Origin: Pseudomonas sp. 30_B
Lineage (GTDB): Bacteria; Pseudomonadota; Gammaproteobacteria; Pseudomonadales; Pseudomonadaceae
Direction: 5' to 3'
DNA: 64,000 bases
Assembly: GCF_017491605.1 (NCBI RefSeq)
Contig: NZ_JAFGYY010000009.1
Span: 124,001 to 188,000 of the forward strand
A program made the position numbers and the translations under genes. Shown piece by piece: positions 44,661-56,513 of this stretch. The notes below the pieces were generated by a model. It was not told the origin of the DNA, did no database searches, and saw only the letters and a program-made list of their open reading frames with translations. Every line of letters begins with the position of its first letter. Within the stretch, counting starts at the first letter, position 1.

Positions 44661-45245
44661 TCAGTAGTAGGCGTTCTCGCGGTTGCTGTGGTCGGTGACG
44701 TCACGCACGCCCTTGAGCTCCGGGATGCGCTCGATCAGGGTCTTCTCGACGCCGTCCTTGAGGGTCATCTCGACCGCGCCGCAGCCCTGGCAACCGCCGC
44801 CGAAACGCAGCACGGCGATGTTGTCCTCGACCACGTCCACCAGGCTTACCTGGCCGCCGTGGCTGGCCAGCCCCGGGTTGATCTCGGTCTGCAGGTAATA
44901 GTTGATGCGCTCGGTGAGCGGGCTGTCTTCGTTGACCATCGGCACCTTGGCGTTGGGCGCCTTGATGGTCAGCTGGCCGCCCATGCGGTCGGTGGCGTAA
45001 TCGACGATGGCGTCTTCCAGGAAGGGCTCGCTGATGGCGTCGATGTAGGCGGTGAAATCCTTCAGGCCGACCGGGGTGTCTTCCGGCTTCTGCTCGCCCG
45101 GCTTGCAGTAGGCGATGCAGGTCTCGGCGTAGGTGGTTCCCGGCTGGGTGATGAAGATGCGAATGCCGATGCCGGGGGTGTCCTGCTTGGACAGCAGTTC
45201 GGCCAGGTAATCCTGTGCGGCTTCGGTGATGGTAATAGCGCTCAT
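44661..45245 (-). CDS. nfuA: Fe-S biogenesis protein NfuA
   Basis: Cytoplasmic [4Fe-4S] carrier that delivers clusters to apoproteins, important under oxidative stress and iron limitation. The 194 residues comprise a degenerate A-type domain (about 1-95) and a C-terminal Nfu domain with the cluster motif CQGC (Cys149 and Cys152 region, [11 protein letters not shown]). The ATG at 45245 follows GAGGAG. I recall the P. aeruginosa orthologue next to cti, as here. Single transcription unit with a terminator at its end. Confidence 0.95.
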   Translation of the reverse strand: MSAITITEAAQDYLAELLSKQDTPGIGIRIFITQPGTTYAETCIAYCKPGEQKPEDTPVGLKDFTAYIDAISEPFLEDAIVDYATDRMGGQLTIKAPNAKVPMVNEDSPLTERINYYLQTEINPGLASHGGQVSLVDVVEDNIAVLRFGGGCQGCGAVEMTLKDGVEKTLIERIPELKGVRDVTDHSNRENAYY

Positions 45246-45355
45246 GGCAACTCCTCGCAAACGTGGCGCCAGTTTACGCCATTCGGGGGTGAGGTAGAAA
45301 GCCCTACTGAATTAGTAGGAATATTTCGCAGCTGGGGGATATCGCGTTACACCCT

Positions 45356-45401
45356 GTAGGAGCGGGCCATGCCCGCGATCGCGCCCATGGGGCGCTCCTA
45401 C
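45356..45401. repeat. REP-like palindrome before nfuA
   Basis: GTAGGAGCG...CGCTCCTAC with two inner palindromes, related to 16209-16256 and 40151-40196. It lies between nfuA and cti, close to the cti stop. Confidence 0.78.
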
Positions 45402-45416
45402 AGGGGAATCACCCAG

Positions 45417-47705
45417 TCAGAGGTTCTCGTAGCGGTTCATGTCGAGAATGCCCGCCTCCACCGGCTCGGTCTCGCGAATGTAGGCGTCCAGGTCATGGAA
45501 GTAGAACCAGAACTGCGGATGGCTGCGGCGGATGCCCCAACGGTCCACGACGTTGTCGAAGCCGGCCTGGTCCCTGACCTGCTCCAGCGCACTGACGAAA
45601 TCGCCCACGTCGCCCGCCTTCAGGTCGAACATGAAGTTCGGGTAGCTGGAGAGCACGCCAGGGTAGATGGTCAGAGTGTCCAGCCCCGGCTGGTAGCGCA
45701 GCGACTCGCCCGCGATGAAGGCGACGTTGCTGTGCGCGCGGTTGCGCAGCACGGTGTAGATCTCACGCTGGCCGTCAGGCAACTCCACTCGCAGCATGGT
45801 CGCCTCGGGGAAGTAGCCGATCACCGGCAGCCCCGCCGCCGGACGGCTGACCAGGCGGCTGAACATCTGCTCGGCGTCCTGCAGCGGCGCGGCGACAGTG
45901 TTGCGGTAGCAGGAGCCGCTCTCGCACATATTGATCGGGTCGGGCCGTGCGTTAAGCGCCACGCAGCGCTTGAGCAGTTGCTGGGCAAAGGCATTCTTGG
46001 CGCCCTTCTCCGGCAGGAACAGCCCGGTCGGCTGGGTGCTGTCGCTGGTGTAGTAGTCGGCCCACATCTTGAGCCTGCCGCTGTTCTGGTACCAGTCATC
46101 CAGCAGCGACTTGCGTGCGGCGACCGGCATCAGGCGGAGGAAGTTCTGCTCGGCGCCATTGCGGATCAAGTCGAAGTACAGCCGCGTCTGCGCCTGGTGG
46201 GCGACGTTGCCGTACACGTCGAAGTTGACCACCAGGCCGTAGTAGGTGCGCTCGAACAGCGGGTAGTCCAGCAGCCAGATGGTCTGCGGAACGCCGCCGA
46301 TCAACCCCTTGCGCACCGAGGCGCTGTCGTACTGGCGGAAAATGCTCAGCACGGAGTTGTCATTGCCGGCCCAGACGTCGGCCCAGGTCGGCACCGGCGC
46401 GTCGTCGTAGACGTCCTGGCGCAGCTCCTCGTAGGCGTTGCGCTTGTCGCGGTAGGCGCGCCACTGCGACAGCATGGTGCCCATGTCGTCGATCTGCCCC
46501 GGCAGCGCCAGCAGCGGCGAGGCCTGGGCGCGGAAGTCCGGATCGGTGACATAGAGGTCGTGCTGCGGGTCCTGGAACAGCGCCCAGAAGTTGTCGCGGA
46601 TCACGTCGGTGGCGATCTGCCCGCGGCACACCGGCCCACGGATGAAGGTACGGACGAAGTATTCGGCGTTGTCCAGCATGAACTGGTAGCGCGCCTGCGC
46701 CGGGATCGCGGCGAAGGTTTCGAACGGATTGGCGCGGTGCTGCAGGCCGTAGCCGGGCACCATGTCGGTGCTCCAGTCGGTGCCATAGAACAGCTCCTGG
46801 GTACGCGCCAGCTTGGCCGGGTTGAGCGGATAGGTGATGTGCGTCTTGTGCACGATCACGCCCTGGACCGGCCACAGGCGGTAGTAGAAGTTGTTGCCCG
46901 GATCATCGTTCGGCCGGCGGGTAGCGATCGGGTCGATCGGCTGGCCGCTGGGTGTGCGCGAGCGCACCAGCTGGAAGAAGTGCCCGTCCTGGCCGTTCTC
47001 GGTGAAATACAGATGCGCCAGGAACAGGTGCTCGTAGAGCCAGCGCGAAACCAGGCTCTGGCGTGCGCCGGGCTGGTTCAGGAAGCTTTCCCAATCGGCG
47101 ATCTGCCCCGTCTCGGCGGCGCTCGGCTGCCAGTCCTGCTGGTCCACCGGCGCACCCTGGGCCAGCCAGGTCTTGAGGGTGGCGAGCTGCTTGTCGGTCA
47201 GGCCGGTGACGGCGAAGGGCATGCCGCTGCGCGGGTTCTTCTGCACGAAGTCGTCGATGCTGTCGGGCGTCGGGCACTGGTTGGTGCGGCTGATCGACAG
47301 GTCCAGACCGTCGGGAATCTTCTCGTTGGGCGCCAATGGATGCTGATGGCCCAGGTCGATCATCCGCGCCATCAGCGCGGCCTGGCTGCCCCGGCCATCG
47401 AGCACCGACCAGAAGTCCTTGCGCCGCCAGGCATCCGCACCGTGGGCGTCGAGGAACAAGCGGGTGGTGTCCGCCGCCCTGGTCCGCGCACCGTCGTACA
47501 CCGGCAGCTTGTTGGCCCCGCGCTGCGCGCCTTCGGCAGCGGTCAGGTTGAGCTGGCACGGCGAGTCGTAGCAGGCGTGGCAGGCCACGCACTTCTCGGT
47601 GAAGATCGGCTGGATGTCCTTGGTGTAGGACAGGCCCGCGGCCTGGGAAAACGCTGAAAGCATCAGGGATGCGATGAACAACGTGAAGCGTGCTCGCAGG
47701 GACAT
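45417..47705 (-). CDS. cti: Fatty acid cis/trans isomerase Cti
   Basis: Periplasmic heme protein that converts cis to trans unsaturated fatty acids in membrane lipids as a fast answer to solvents and heat. The 762 residues start with a signal peptide (cleavage near SQAAG, residue 23). The cytochrome c-type heme site CVACH is at 39-43, with further cysteines at 46 and 50. The rest matches Cti (for example FDVYGNVAHQAQTRLYFD and PQFWFYFHDLDAYIRETEP near the C-terminus). The ATG at 47705 is preferred because the signal peptide begins there. Divergent from metH. Typically constitutive and regulated by access to the membrane. Confidence 0.95.
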   Translation of the reverse strand: MSLRARFTLFIASLMLSAFSQAAGLSYTKDIQPIFTEKCVACHACYDSPCQLNLTAAEGAQRGANKLPVYDGARTRAADTTRLFLDAHGADAWRRKDFWSVLDGRGSQAALMARMIDLGHQHPLAPNEKIPDGLDLSISRTNQCPTPDSIDDFVQKNPRSGMPFAVTGLTDKQLATLKTWLAQGAPVDQQDWQPSAAETGQIADWESFLNQPGARQSLVSRWLYEHLFLAHLYFTENGQDGHFFQLVRSRTPSGQPIDPIATRRPNDDPGNNFYYRLWPVQGVIVHKTHITYPLNPAKLARTQELFYGTDWSTDMVPGYGLQHRANPFETFAAIPAQARYQFMLDNAEYFVRTFIRGPVCRGQIATDVIRDNFWALFQDPQHDLYVTDPDFRAQASPLLALPGQIDDMGTMLSQWRAYRDKRNAYEELRQDVYDDAPVPTWADVWAGNDNSVLSIFRQYDSASVRKGLIGGVPQTIWLLDYPLFERTYYGLVVNFDVYGNVAHQAQTRLYFDLIRNGAEQNFLRLMPVAARKSLLDDWYQNSGRLKMWADYYTSDSTQPTGLFLPEKGAKNAFAQQLLKRCVALNARPDPINMCESGSCYRNTVAAPLQDAEQMFSRLVSRPAAGLPVIGYFPEATMLRVELPDGQREIYTVLRNRAHSNVAFIAGESLRYQPGLDTLTIYPGVLSSYPNFMFDLKAGDVGDFVSALEQVRDQAGFDNVVDRWGIRRSHPQFWFYFHDLDAYIRETEPVEAGILDMNRYENL

Positions 47706-47782
47706 GTAAGGCTCCAGACCTTCGGAATGGGCGGATTCTAGCGGGAACGCCGTCGCCGCGCTGCCTATCCAACGGCAGAACA

Positions 47783-47795
47783 TGAGAGATTTTCA
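47783..47795. promoter_or_regulatory. MetR-type site upstream of metH
   Basis: TGAG-N5-TTCA matches the MetR consensus TGAA-N5-TTCA at seven of eight fixed positions. It lies 82 bp before the metH ATG, in the divergent gap with cti. A TTATCAT near 47831 could be the -10 region. Confidence 0.4.
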
Positions 47796-47877
47796 TGCAA
47801 ATCTCCGGAAGCTCAAATTTTCTACAGCTTTGTTATCATCAGTGACCCATTGTCACGCCTCCTTCTAGGTACCTCCG

Positions 47878-51570
<3,693 letters not shown>

Positions 51571-51609
51571 TCAGGGCCGCTGCCGGATTGCCGGCAAGCC
51601 CGTGGCAAT

Positions 51610-51645
51610 AAAAACGCGAGGCCGAGCGATCGGCCTCGCGTTTTT
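51610..51645 (+). terminator. Rho-independent terminator of metH
   Basis: Perfect 12-bp stem ACGCGAGGCCGA/TCGGCCTCGCGT with a four-base loop, flanked by A and T runs. It starts 40 bp after the metH stop. Confidence 0.9.
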
Positions 51646-51833
51646 CGTTCGGTCACCGCGCTATCGCTCGGGCATGATGGACTTTCCTGCAGCGCGCCCC
51701 CGCAAGGCCACGCTGCACTGAACCCACAAATGCTGGATAATCCGCCGGTTCACAGGATGTTCATCCTAACTGGCGCGCACGAGGCATCCATGCCGGCGGC
51801 CCGTCTCCTTTCGCTGCACAGAGAGAGAAACCC

Positions 51834-52184
51834 ATGAAATACCTCACCCCCGAACAGATGGCCAAACCGCGCAAGCGCCGCCTGCTGAAGAAGCTGCGCC
51901 TGGGCGAGTTCCAGGAGTTCGGCTTCAGCCTGGAAGTGAACTACAGCGGCGACCTGGATGACGTTCTCGATCAGTGGATCGCCTTCGTCGAATCCGAAGG
52001 CTGGGTCTTCGTCGGTGGCGCCACCGAAGAGGGCGAGTTCACTGGCTACCTGTGCCTGAACGCCGTCGGCAGCCTGACCGACGCCGACCGCGAAACCACC
52101 CGTCTGTGGCTGGAAAAGCAGTCCTGGTGCAAGTCCTTCGAACTGGGCGAGCTGAGCGACTGCTGGCACGGCCTGTTCGAGTAA
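51834..52184 (+). CDS. yggL: YggL family 50S ribosome-binding protein
   Basis: Protein of 116 residues matching YggL (DUF469): KPRKRRLLKKLRLGEFQEFGF near 12-32, DLDDVLDQWIAFVES near 40-54, and WLEKQSWCKSFELGELSDCWHG near the end. The E. coli homologue binds the 50S subunit. A strongly basic N-terminal stretch fits RNA contact. The ribosome site is the AGAGAGAG run before the ATG. Single gene; a 12-bp perfect hairpin follows its stop. Confidence 0.88.
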   Translation: MKYLTPEQMAKPRKRRLLKKLRLGEFQEFGFSLEVNYSGDLDDVLDQWIAFVESEGWVFVGGATEEGEFTGYLCLNAVGSLTDADRETTRLWLEKQSWCKSFELGELSDCWHGLFE

Positions 52185-52192
52185 GCACCATC

Positions 52193-52225
52193 GCTTCCGG
52201 CGATTGCCCATGCATCGCCGGAAGC
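52193..52225. repeat. Perfect 12-bp hairpin after yggL
   Basis: GCTTCCGGCGAT (52193-52204) pairs fully with ATCGCCGGAAGC (52214-52225), nine-base loop, 8 bp after the yggL stop. There is no T-run, so it may be a stabilising or factor-dependent transcript end. In the rest of the 302-bp gap to 52486 I see nothing except the ribosome site of the next gene. Confidence 0.7.
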
Positions 52226-52486
52226 GCCCTCCGCACGTCCACCGCAACACCTGAGCGGCGCAAGCAGGCCATCTCTGGCAGAACGATTGCCGGCTGAAAC
52301 ATGGCCACTCCACAGCAGCCACCCATTCAAGCAGTTCTCCTCGCCAGCAACTCCACGGACCACAAAGCACCTCCGGTACGGGCAGGAGCATGAGGGTTAC
52401 GCTAGGCTTTCCCTCAACGAACCCGACCGGCACGGGTGCGCCCGTCTCCCAAAACAGGCCGGAAGCTCACTGCCTCCAAGGACGCC

Positions 52487-53812
52487 ATGCTAGAGCGCCA
52501 GCGTCTCCAGAACATTCTCAGTCTGGGCCTGCCGATCATCGGCGGAATGCTCAGCCAGAGCCTGCTCAACCTGGTGGATGCCGCGATGGTCGGTCATCTG
52601 GGCGAGAAGTCCCTGGCCGGCGTGGGCATCGGCAGCTACGCCAACTTCGTTGCGATCTCCCTGGTGATGGGCCTGGGCGCCGGCGTGCAGGCGCTGGTGG
52701 CACGCCGTCGGGGCGAAGGCCGCCTGGAGGAACAGGCCGCACCACTCAACTGTGGCCTTCTGGTGGCCCTGGGCCTGTCGCTGCCGATCACCCTGATCTG
52801 CCTGCTGTTCGCCGAACCCATCGTTCGTGTCCTGTCCGGCGATCCCGACGTGCTGGCGGTCGGCATCCCCTACTTCGAGTGGCGCGCGCTGTCGGTACTG
52901 GCAGTGGGGCTGAACTTCTCGTTCCGCGGTTACTGGAACGGCACACGCCGCTCGGGCATGTACATGCGCACGCTGGTGGTCATGCACCTGGCCAACGCGG
53001 CGATCAGCTACAGCCTGATTCACGGCCTGTTCGGCCTGCCCCGCATGGGCGCGGTGGGCAGCGGGCTGGGCACCACCCTGGCGCTCTACCTGGGCTCGCT
53101 GATCTACGCCTGGATCACCTGGCGCGATGCCCGCGCCCAGGGCTTCCGCCCTCGTCTGCCGAGCGAACGCGACATCCGAGTGATGCTGCGCCTGTCGTTG
53201 CCCAATTCGCTGCAGCAGTTCTTCTTCGCCGCCGGCATCACCCTGCTGTTCTGGATCATCGCCCAGGTCGGCACCCGCGAGCTGGCGGTGGCCCACGTGC
53301 TGATCAACCTGGCGCTGTTCCTGATCCTGCCCGGCATCGGGCTGGGCATGGCCGCCACCACCCTGGTCAGCCAGAGCATGGGCGAGCGCGACTTCGACAG
53401 TGCGCACCGCTGGGGCTGGGACGTGGTGAAGGTGGCCGCCTGCGGCTTGGCGCTGCTGGGCTCGCCGTTCTGGCTGTTCCCCGAAGCCATCCTGAGGCTG
53501 TTCGTCAGCGACCCGGCGCTGATCGATCTGGGCCGATTGCCGCTGACCCTTACCGGACTGGGCATGGTGATCGACGCCACCGCGCTGGTGCTCACCCAGG
53601 CCCTGCTCGGCGCCGGCGCCACGCGCACGGTGATGGCGGTCAGCCTGGGCAACCAGTGGCTGTTCTTCCTGCCGCTGGCCTATCTGGTGGGTCCGGTCAT
53701 GGGCGGCGGCCTGCTGGCGATCTGGAGCATGCAGATTCTCCAGCGCGGGCTGGCCTCGGTGATCTTCGCGATGATGTGGCAGAAGCGCGAGTGGACGCAG
53801 ATCGAACTCTAG
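52487..53812 (+). CDS. MATE family efflux protein (second copy type)
   Basis: Inner-membrane exporter of 441 residues with about twelve helices and the MATE repeats (LGLPIIGGMLSQSLLNLVDAAM split over helix 1, GHLGEKSLAGVGIG, and LRLSLPNSLQQFFFAAG in the second half). It differs clearly from the PmpM-type protein at 9528, so it is a separate subfamily and not a recent duplicate. The ATG at 52487 has AAGGA five bases upstream; earlier in-frame starts lack support. It is followed by three 15-bp repeats and a DUF2970 gene, probably in the same transcript. Substrate unknown. Confidence 0.86.
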   Translation: MLERQRLQNILSLGLPIIGGMLSQSLLNLVDAAMVGHLGEKSLAGVGIGSYANFVAISLVMGLGAGVQALVARRRGEGRLEEQAAPLNCGLLVALGLSLPITLICLLFAEPIVRVLSGDPDVLAVGIPYFEWRALSVLAVGLNFSFRGYWNGTRRSGMYMRTLVVMHLANAAISYSLIHGLFGLPRMGAVGSGLGTTLALYLGSLIYAWITWRDARAQGFRPRLPSERDIRVMLRLSLPNSLQQFFFAAGITLLFWIIAQVGTRELAVAHVLINLALFLILPGIGLGMAATTLVSQSMGERDFDSAHRWGWDVVKVAACGLALLGSPFWLFPEAILRLFVSDPALIDLGRLPLTLTGLGMVIDATALVLTQALLGAGATRTVMAVSLGNQWLFFLPLAYLVGPVMGGGLLAIWSMQILQRGLASVIFAMMWQKREWTQIEL

Positions 53813-53820
53813 CGGCTATG

Positions 53821-53865
53821 TTTCCAGGGGCTAGGTTTCCAGGAGCCGGGTTTCCAGGAGCTAGG
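53821..53865. repeat. Three 15-bp tandem repeats
   Basis: Units at 53821-53835, 53836-53850 and 53851-53865, each TTTCCAGG-(A/G)-G(C)C-(T/C)-(A/G)GG-like, differ at one or two bases. They fill most of the short gap between the MATE stop and the ribosome site of the DUF2970 gene. Confidence 0.85.
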
Positions 53866-53888
53866 CTCTTAGATAGGAGGTGCGAACG

Positions 53889-54104
53889 ATGGACGATCAA
53901 CAGAACAAGCCGCCGAGCTTCTGGCAGATGCTGCACAGCGTACTGGCCGCCGCCTTCGGCGTGCAGAGCGGGAAGAATCGCGCGCGCGATTTCACCCAGG
54001 GCAAACCCAGCCATTTCATCGCCATGGGCATCGTCTTCACGCTGGTCTTCGTGCTGCTGCTCTATGCGCTGGTGCAGGTGGTGCTGCACTTTGCCGGGGT
54101 CTAG
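53889..54104 (+). CDS. DUF2970 small membrane protein
   Basis: Protein of 71 residues with one C-terminal membrane helix (about 47-66) and the DUF2970 pattern: FWQMLHSVLAAAFGVQSGKNRARDF near 11-35 and KPSHFIAMGIVFT. AGGAGG lies eight bases before the ATG, a very strong ribosome site. The function is unknown; members are widespread in Pseudomonas and relatives. It follows the MATE gene after the tandem repeats. The 148-bp gap to the convergent type VI cluster shows no clear terminator. Confidence 0.85.
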   Translation: MDDQQNKPPSFWQMLHSVLAAAFGVQSGKNRARDFTQGKPSHFIAMGIVFTLVFVLLLYALVQVVLHFAGV

Positions 54105-54252
54105 CATGCGCCCGGCGCCCGGCGGCGATCCCCTGTCCCGAAGCGCCGCCCCAAGCTCCACTGTGCCGGATGCGCACTGACGTGGTCGTCTTTGCCGACT
54201 CCCATCGGGCCGGGCCCCATCGATGGCGCATTCCGGACGCGGTGGTCAATTG

Positions 54253-55512
54253 TTACCTTGCCTCACAGGCTCCGTCAGCTCGTACCAACGTTATTTCGAC
54301 TCGCCTGTTTGCGTTACGGCCCTCCTCCGTATCATTACTTGCAATGGCTTCACTGGCGCCCGCTCCGCGCACGACGAAACAGTTGTCCGGGATATCGCCC
54401 ATCCGCTGCATCCAATCACGAACGGACGCCGCGCGAGCACGGGATAACGCCACATTGCGCTGAGCATCTCCGGTGGAGTCGCTATGCCCTGTAATCACGA
54501 TCAGCCGCCCTGGCTGCGCCTTGATATTGATCAGGCTGGTGATCAGCACCTTGTCCGAACCGGGCTTGAGCTCCGCGCTTCCCGGCGGAAACAGCAGCAC
54601 GCTGTCCAGCCGAACGGGGTCGGCTACGGTCGGCTCAGGCGAATCGGCCGTTGCAGACGGCTGTGGCGTTGCTGCCAGACCGGCACCTTCCAGCGCCTGC
54701 GAACCACCGCCCCACCACAGGAACACACCGGTCAGAAGGATGAGGACTGCGAGCATCAGCAGCCAGGGCCAAAGCGCCCGACTCCTGCGCACCGGGGTAC
54801 CACCGGGCACGGGCGGCGGTACCTGCTCGGGAATATCCAGCTTGAGTACCTCCATGGCCGGATCGGAGCTCGCTGCCGTGCCCACAGCCTTACGCCGCCT
54901 TGCACCGATGGGTTTTCGCGAGGCAGTTTCCTCTTCTCCCGCCACTTCTGGCACCGACACCGGGGACAAGTTCTCTCCTGTGGCGGCGACATCCCGCGCG
55001 AGGCGCTGAATCATGGCCTGCACATGCTTGCGCAACGTCAGCAGCGAGATCAGGGGCGCCTGCGCCCTCCCCTCCAGCCACTCGCTCAGCCTCCTCAACG
55101 CATCGTCCAGGACGCGAAGCGCCGGCATCTGTTCGACGCTCAGCCCCTGGCGTCGCAGCAACGGCTGCAATTGATTGAACAGCCAGGCCAGTATTTCCAG
55201 GCGCACCGGCAGCGCCGGCGGCCACACGCGCTCCCACTCCTGAACCAGCAGCCGGTTGAGCAGGTGCAGCCCATCGTCCATGCCGTCCAGGCCGTGCAGC
55301 TGGGCGCGGGCCAGCGCGAAGGCGGCGGCCGACTGCAACTCAATGCCATGCTCACGAAACAGCATCAGGCAGAGATGCTCGACCCGCAGCCAGTCCACAT
55401 CCGGGCAAGCCGGATGATTGAGCTTGGCCAGTTCAGCCCCCAGCGCGGCAAACTCGCCGCACCCAGCGGGGTCACCGCCCAGGCTCAGGTTTTCCTCGGA
55501 CAATGTCGTCAT
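54253..55512 (-). CDS. ImpA_N - membrane segment - OmpA fusion protein of the type VI cluster
   Basis: Protein of 419 residues in three parts. Residues about 20-150 match the ImpA_N (TssA-like) domain (LRVEHLCLMLFREHG, GLHLLNRLLVQEWERVWP). A charged linker and a single membrane segment at about 248-266 follow. Residues about 300-412 form an OmpA-like peptidoglycan-binding domain (LFPPGSAELKPGSDKVL, TGHSDSTGDAQRN, GRNANRRVEITLV) with the aspartate (345) and arginine (404) positions that hold the peptidoglycan stem peptide. It is last in the T6SS gene row. It may anchor part of the apparatus to the cell wall, as TagL does in other systems, or stop the distal sheath end as TagA does. The role is inference. 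Confidence 0.82.
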   Translation of the reverse strand: MTTLSEENLSLGGDPAGCGEFAALGAELAKLNHPACPDVDWLRVEHLCLMLFREHGIELQSAAAFALARAQLHGLDGMDDGLHLLNRLLVQEWERVWPPALPVRLEILAWLFNQLQPLLRRQGLSVEQMPALRVLDDALRRLSEWLEGRAQAPLISLLTLRKHVQAMIQRLARDVAATGENLSPVSVPEVAGEEETASRKPIGARRRKAVGTAASSDPAMEVLKLDIPEQVPPPVPGGTPVRRSRALWPWLLMLAVLILLTGVFLWWGGGSQALEGAGLAATPQPSATADSPEPTVADPVRLDSVLLFPPGSAELKPGSDKVLITSLINIKAQPGRLIVITGHSDSTGDAQRNVALSRARAASVRDWMQRMGDIPDNCFVVRGAGASEAIASNDTEEGRNANRRVEITLVRADGACEAR

Positions 55513-55527
55513 TGGGCATCCATGCCG

Positions 55528-55968
55528 TCAGCGCGCCAGGTATTCATGCTGTTTCAGGTGGCGCATCAATACCCGCCCTTCCGGGGTCAGTGTGGTGTCG
55601 AAGGTCGTACGCGCACCGTCGCGCAGTTCCACCTTCAGGCTGTATTCCAGGTGCCCCGGCCGGCTCTGTGGCAGCAATTCGATGCGCACGTCCGCCAGGC
55701 GCGGTTCGTACTTGAGCAGCACCTGCGTCATCGTGCCCATCAGGCCATGTGCGCTGCCCGGCATACCGTGCAGGATCTGACTCATGTCCGGCAGACCATA
55801 GTCGGGCAAATGGCTGAGGGTGCCGGCCCGGCAATTGAGGATGCGCTGCAGGTTGTCCAGCACCGAGAGCAAGACCTGATCTTCCTCGTGCACTCGATGC
55901 AGATCGAGCTCACCGGTGAAGTTCTGCAGCAACAGCTCATAGAGCGATGGGTTCTGCTCACTCACCAC
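55528..55968 (-). CDS. tssE: T6SS baseplate protein TssE (gp25-like)
   Basis: Baseplate wedge component of about 146 residues with the gp25/lysozyme-like T4 fold: LLSVLDNLQRILNCRAG near 32-48, LPDYGLPDMSQI near 53-64, and the conserved YEPRL near 86-90, followed by RIELLP. The start is one of two consecutive GTG codons (55968 or 55965); the second overlaps the tssJ stop. It joins TssF, TssG and TssK around the spike. Sixteen bp separate its stop from the OmpA-fusion gene. Confidence 0.88.
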   Translation of the reverse strand: MVSEQNPSLYELLLQNFTGELDLHRVHEEDQVLLSVLDNLQRILNCRAGTLSHLPDYGLPDMSQILHGMPGSAHGLMGTMTQVLLKYEPRLADVRIELLPQSRPGHLEYSLKVELRDGARTTFDTTLTPEGRVLMRHLKQHEYLAR

Positions 55969-56513
55969 CAGGAATCCTTCTTCTGCAACGGCAGCACGCT
56001 CAACTGGTTGTCGCCCAGTTCGATCACCCGAGGCTGATCCGGGTCCAGCTCCTCGCGTGGGAGCACCAGGCGCCAGTTGTCCTTTTGCGTGTCGGGGGAG
56101 CGGAACAGTGCAACCACTGCGACGAACTTCGCGTCGTCAGCCATCGGTACGTTCAGTTGCGCGCCTTCATCCGGCTTCACCACCACCCGGCGCGTGTCCA
56201 GCAGATCCGCAGCGAGCACGCCGTCGCCATCGCTCAGCAGGCTTTGATAGTCCGCACTGTCCAGTGTCTTGCGGTCTTTCAGCTGGTAGACGCGCACCAG
56301 TGTCGAAACCGACATTCCCGACATGTCTGTACTGGCGGTGTTCAGCGCCGCGCGGGCGTTGAAGTCCAGGTGCAGAACCTTGACCTGCTTGTAGAAAACC
56401 TCGTGCGCAATGGCGCTGCCTCCATCCATCACGCGCTGGGTCAGCCCGCATCCGCCGAGCAGGATGCCCAGCGTTGCCGTGGCCAGCAGCGTCCTAAAAG
56501 CGGTAAGCGACAT
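55962..56513 (-). CDS. tssJ: T6SS outer-membrane lipoprotein TssJ
   Basis: Lipoprotein of the membrane complex TssJLM. The 183 residues start with a signal peptide and lipobox LLGGC (Cys22). The mature part shows VSTLVRVYQLKDRKTLDSADYQSLL split over about 68-88 and VGVVALFRSP-type strands (KFVAVVALFRSPD near 128-140), as in TssJ/SciN. It is expected to bind the periplasmic end of TssM. The start overlaps the tssG stop by 20 bp and the stop overlaps tssE, so translation is coupled. Confidence 0.92.
   Translation of the reverse strand: MSLTAFRTLLATATLGILLGGCGLTQRVMDGGSAIAHEVFYKQVKVLHLDFNARAALNTASTDMSGMSVSTLVRVYQLKDRKTLDSADYQSLLSDGDGVLAADLLDTRRVVVKPDEGAQLNVPMADDAKFVAVVALFRSPDTQKDNWRLVLPREELDPDQPRVIELGDNQLSVLPLQKKDSWW

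Noticed and set aside
45369..47657. 762-residue open frame antisense to cti
   Set aside because: Antisense shadow; Cti on the minus strand has a signal peptide, a heme motif and full length.
47706..47877. Cobalamin or SAH riboswitch ahead of metH
   Set aside because: No B12-box-like or SAH-type conserved core could be found by eye in the gap.
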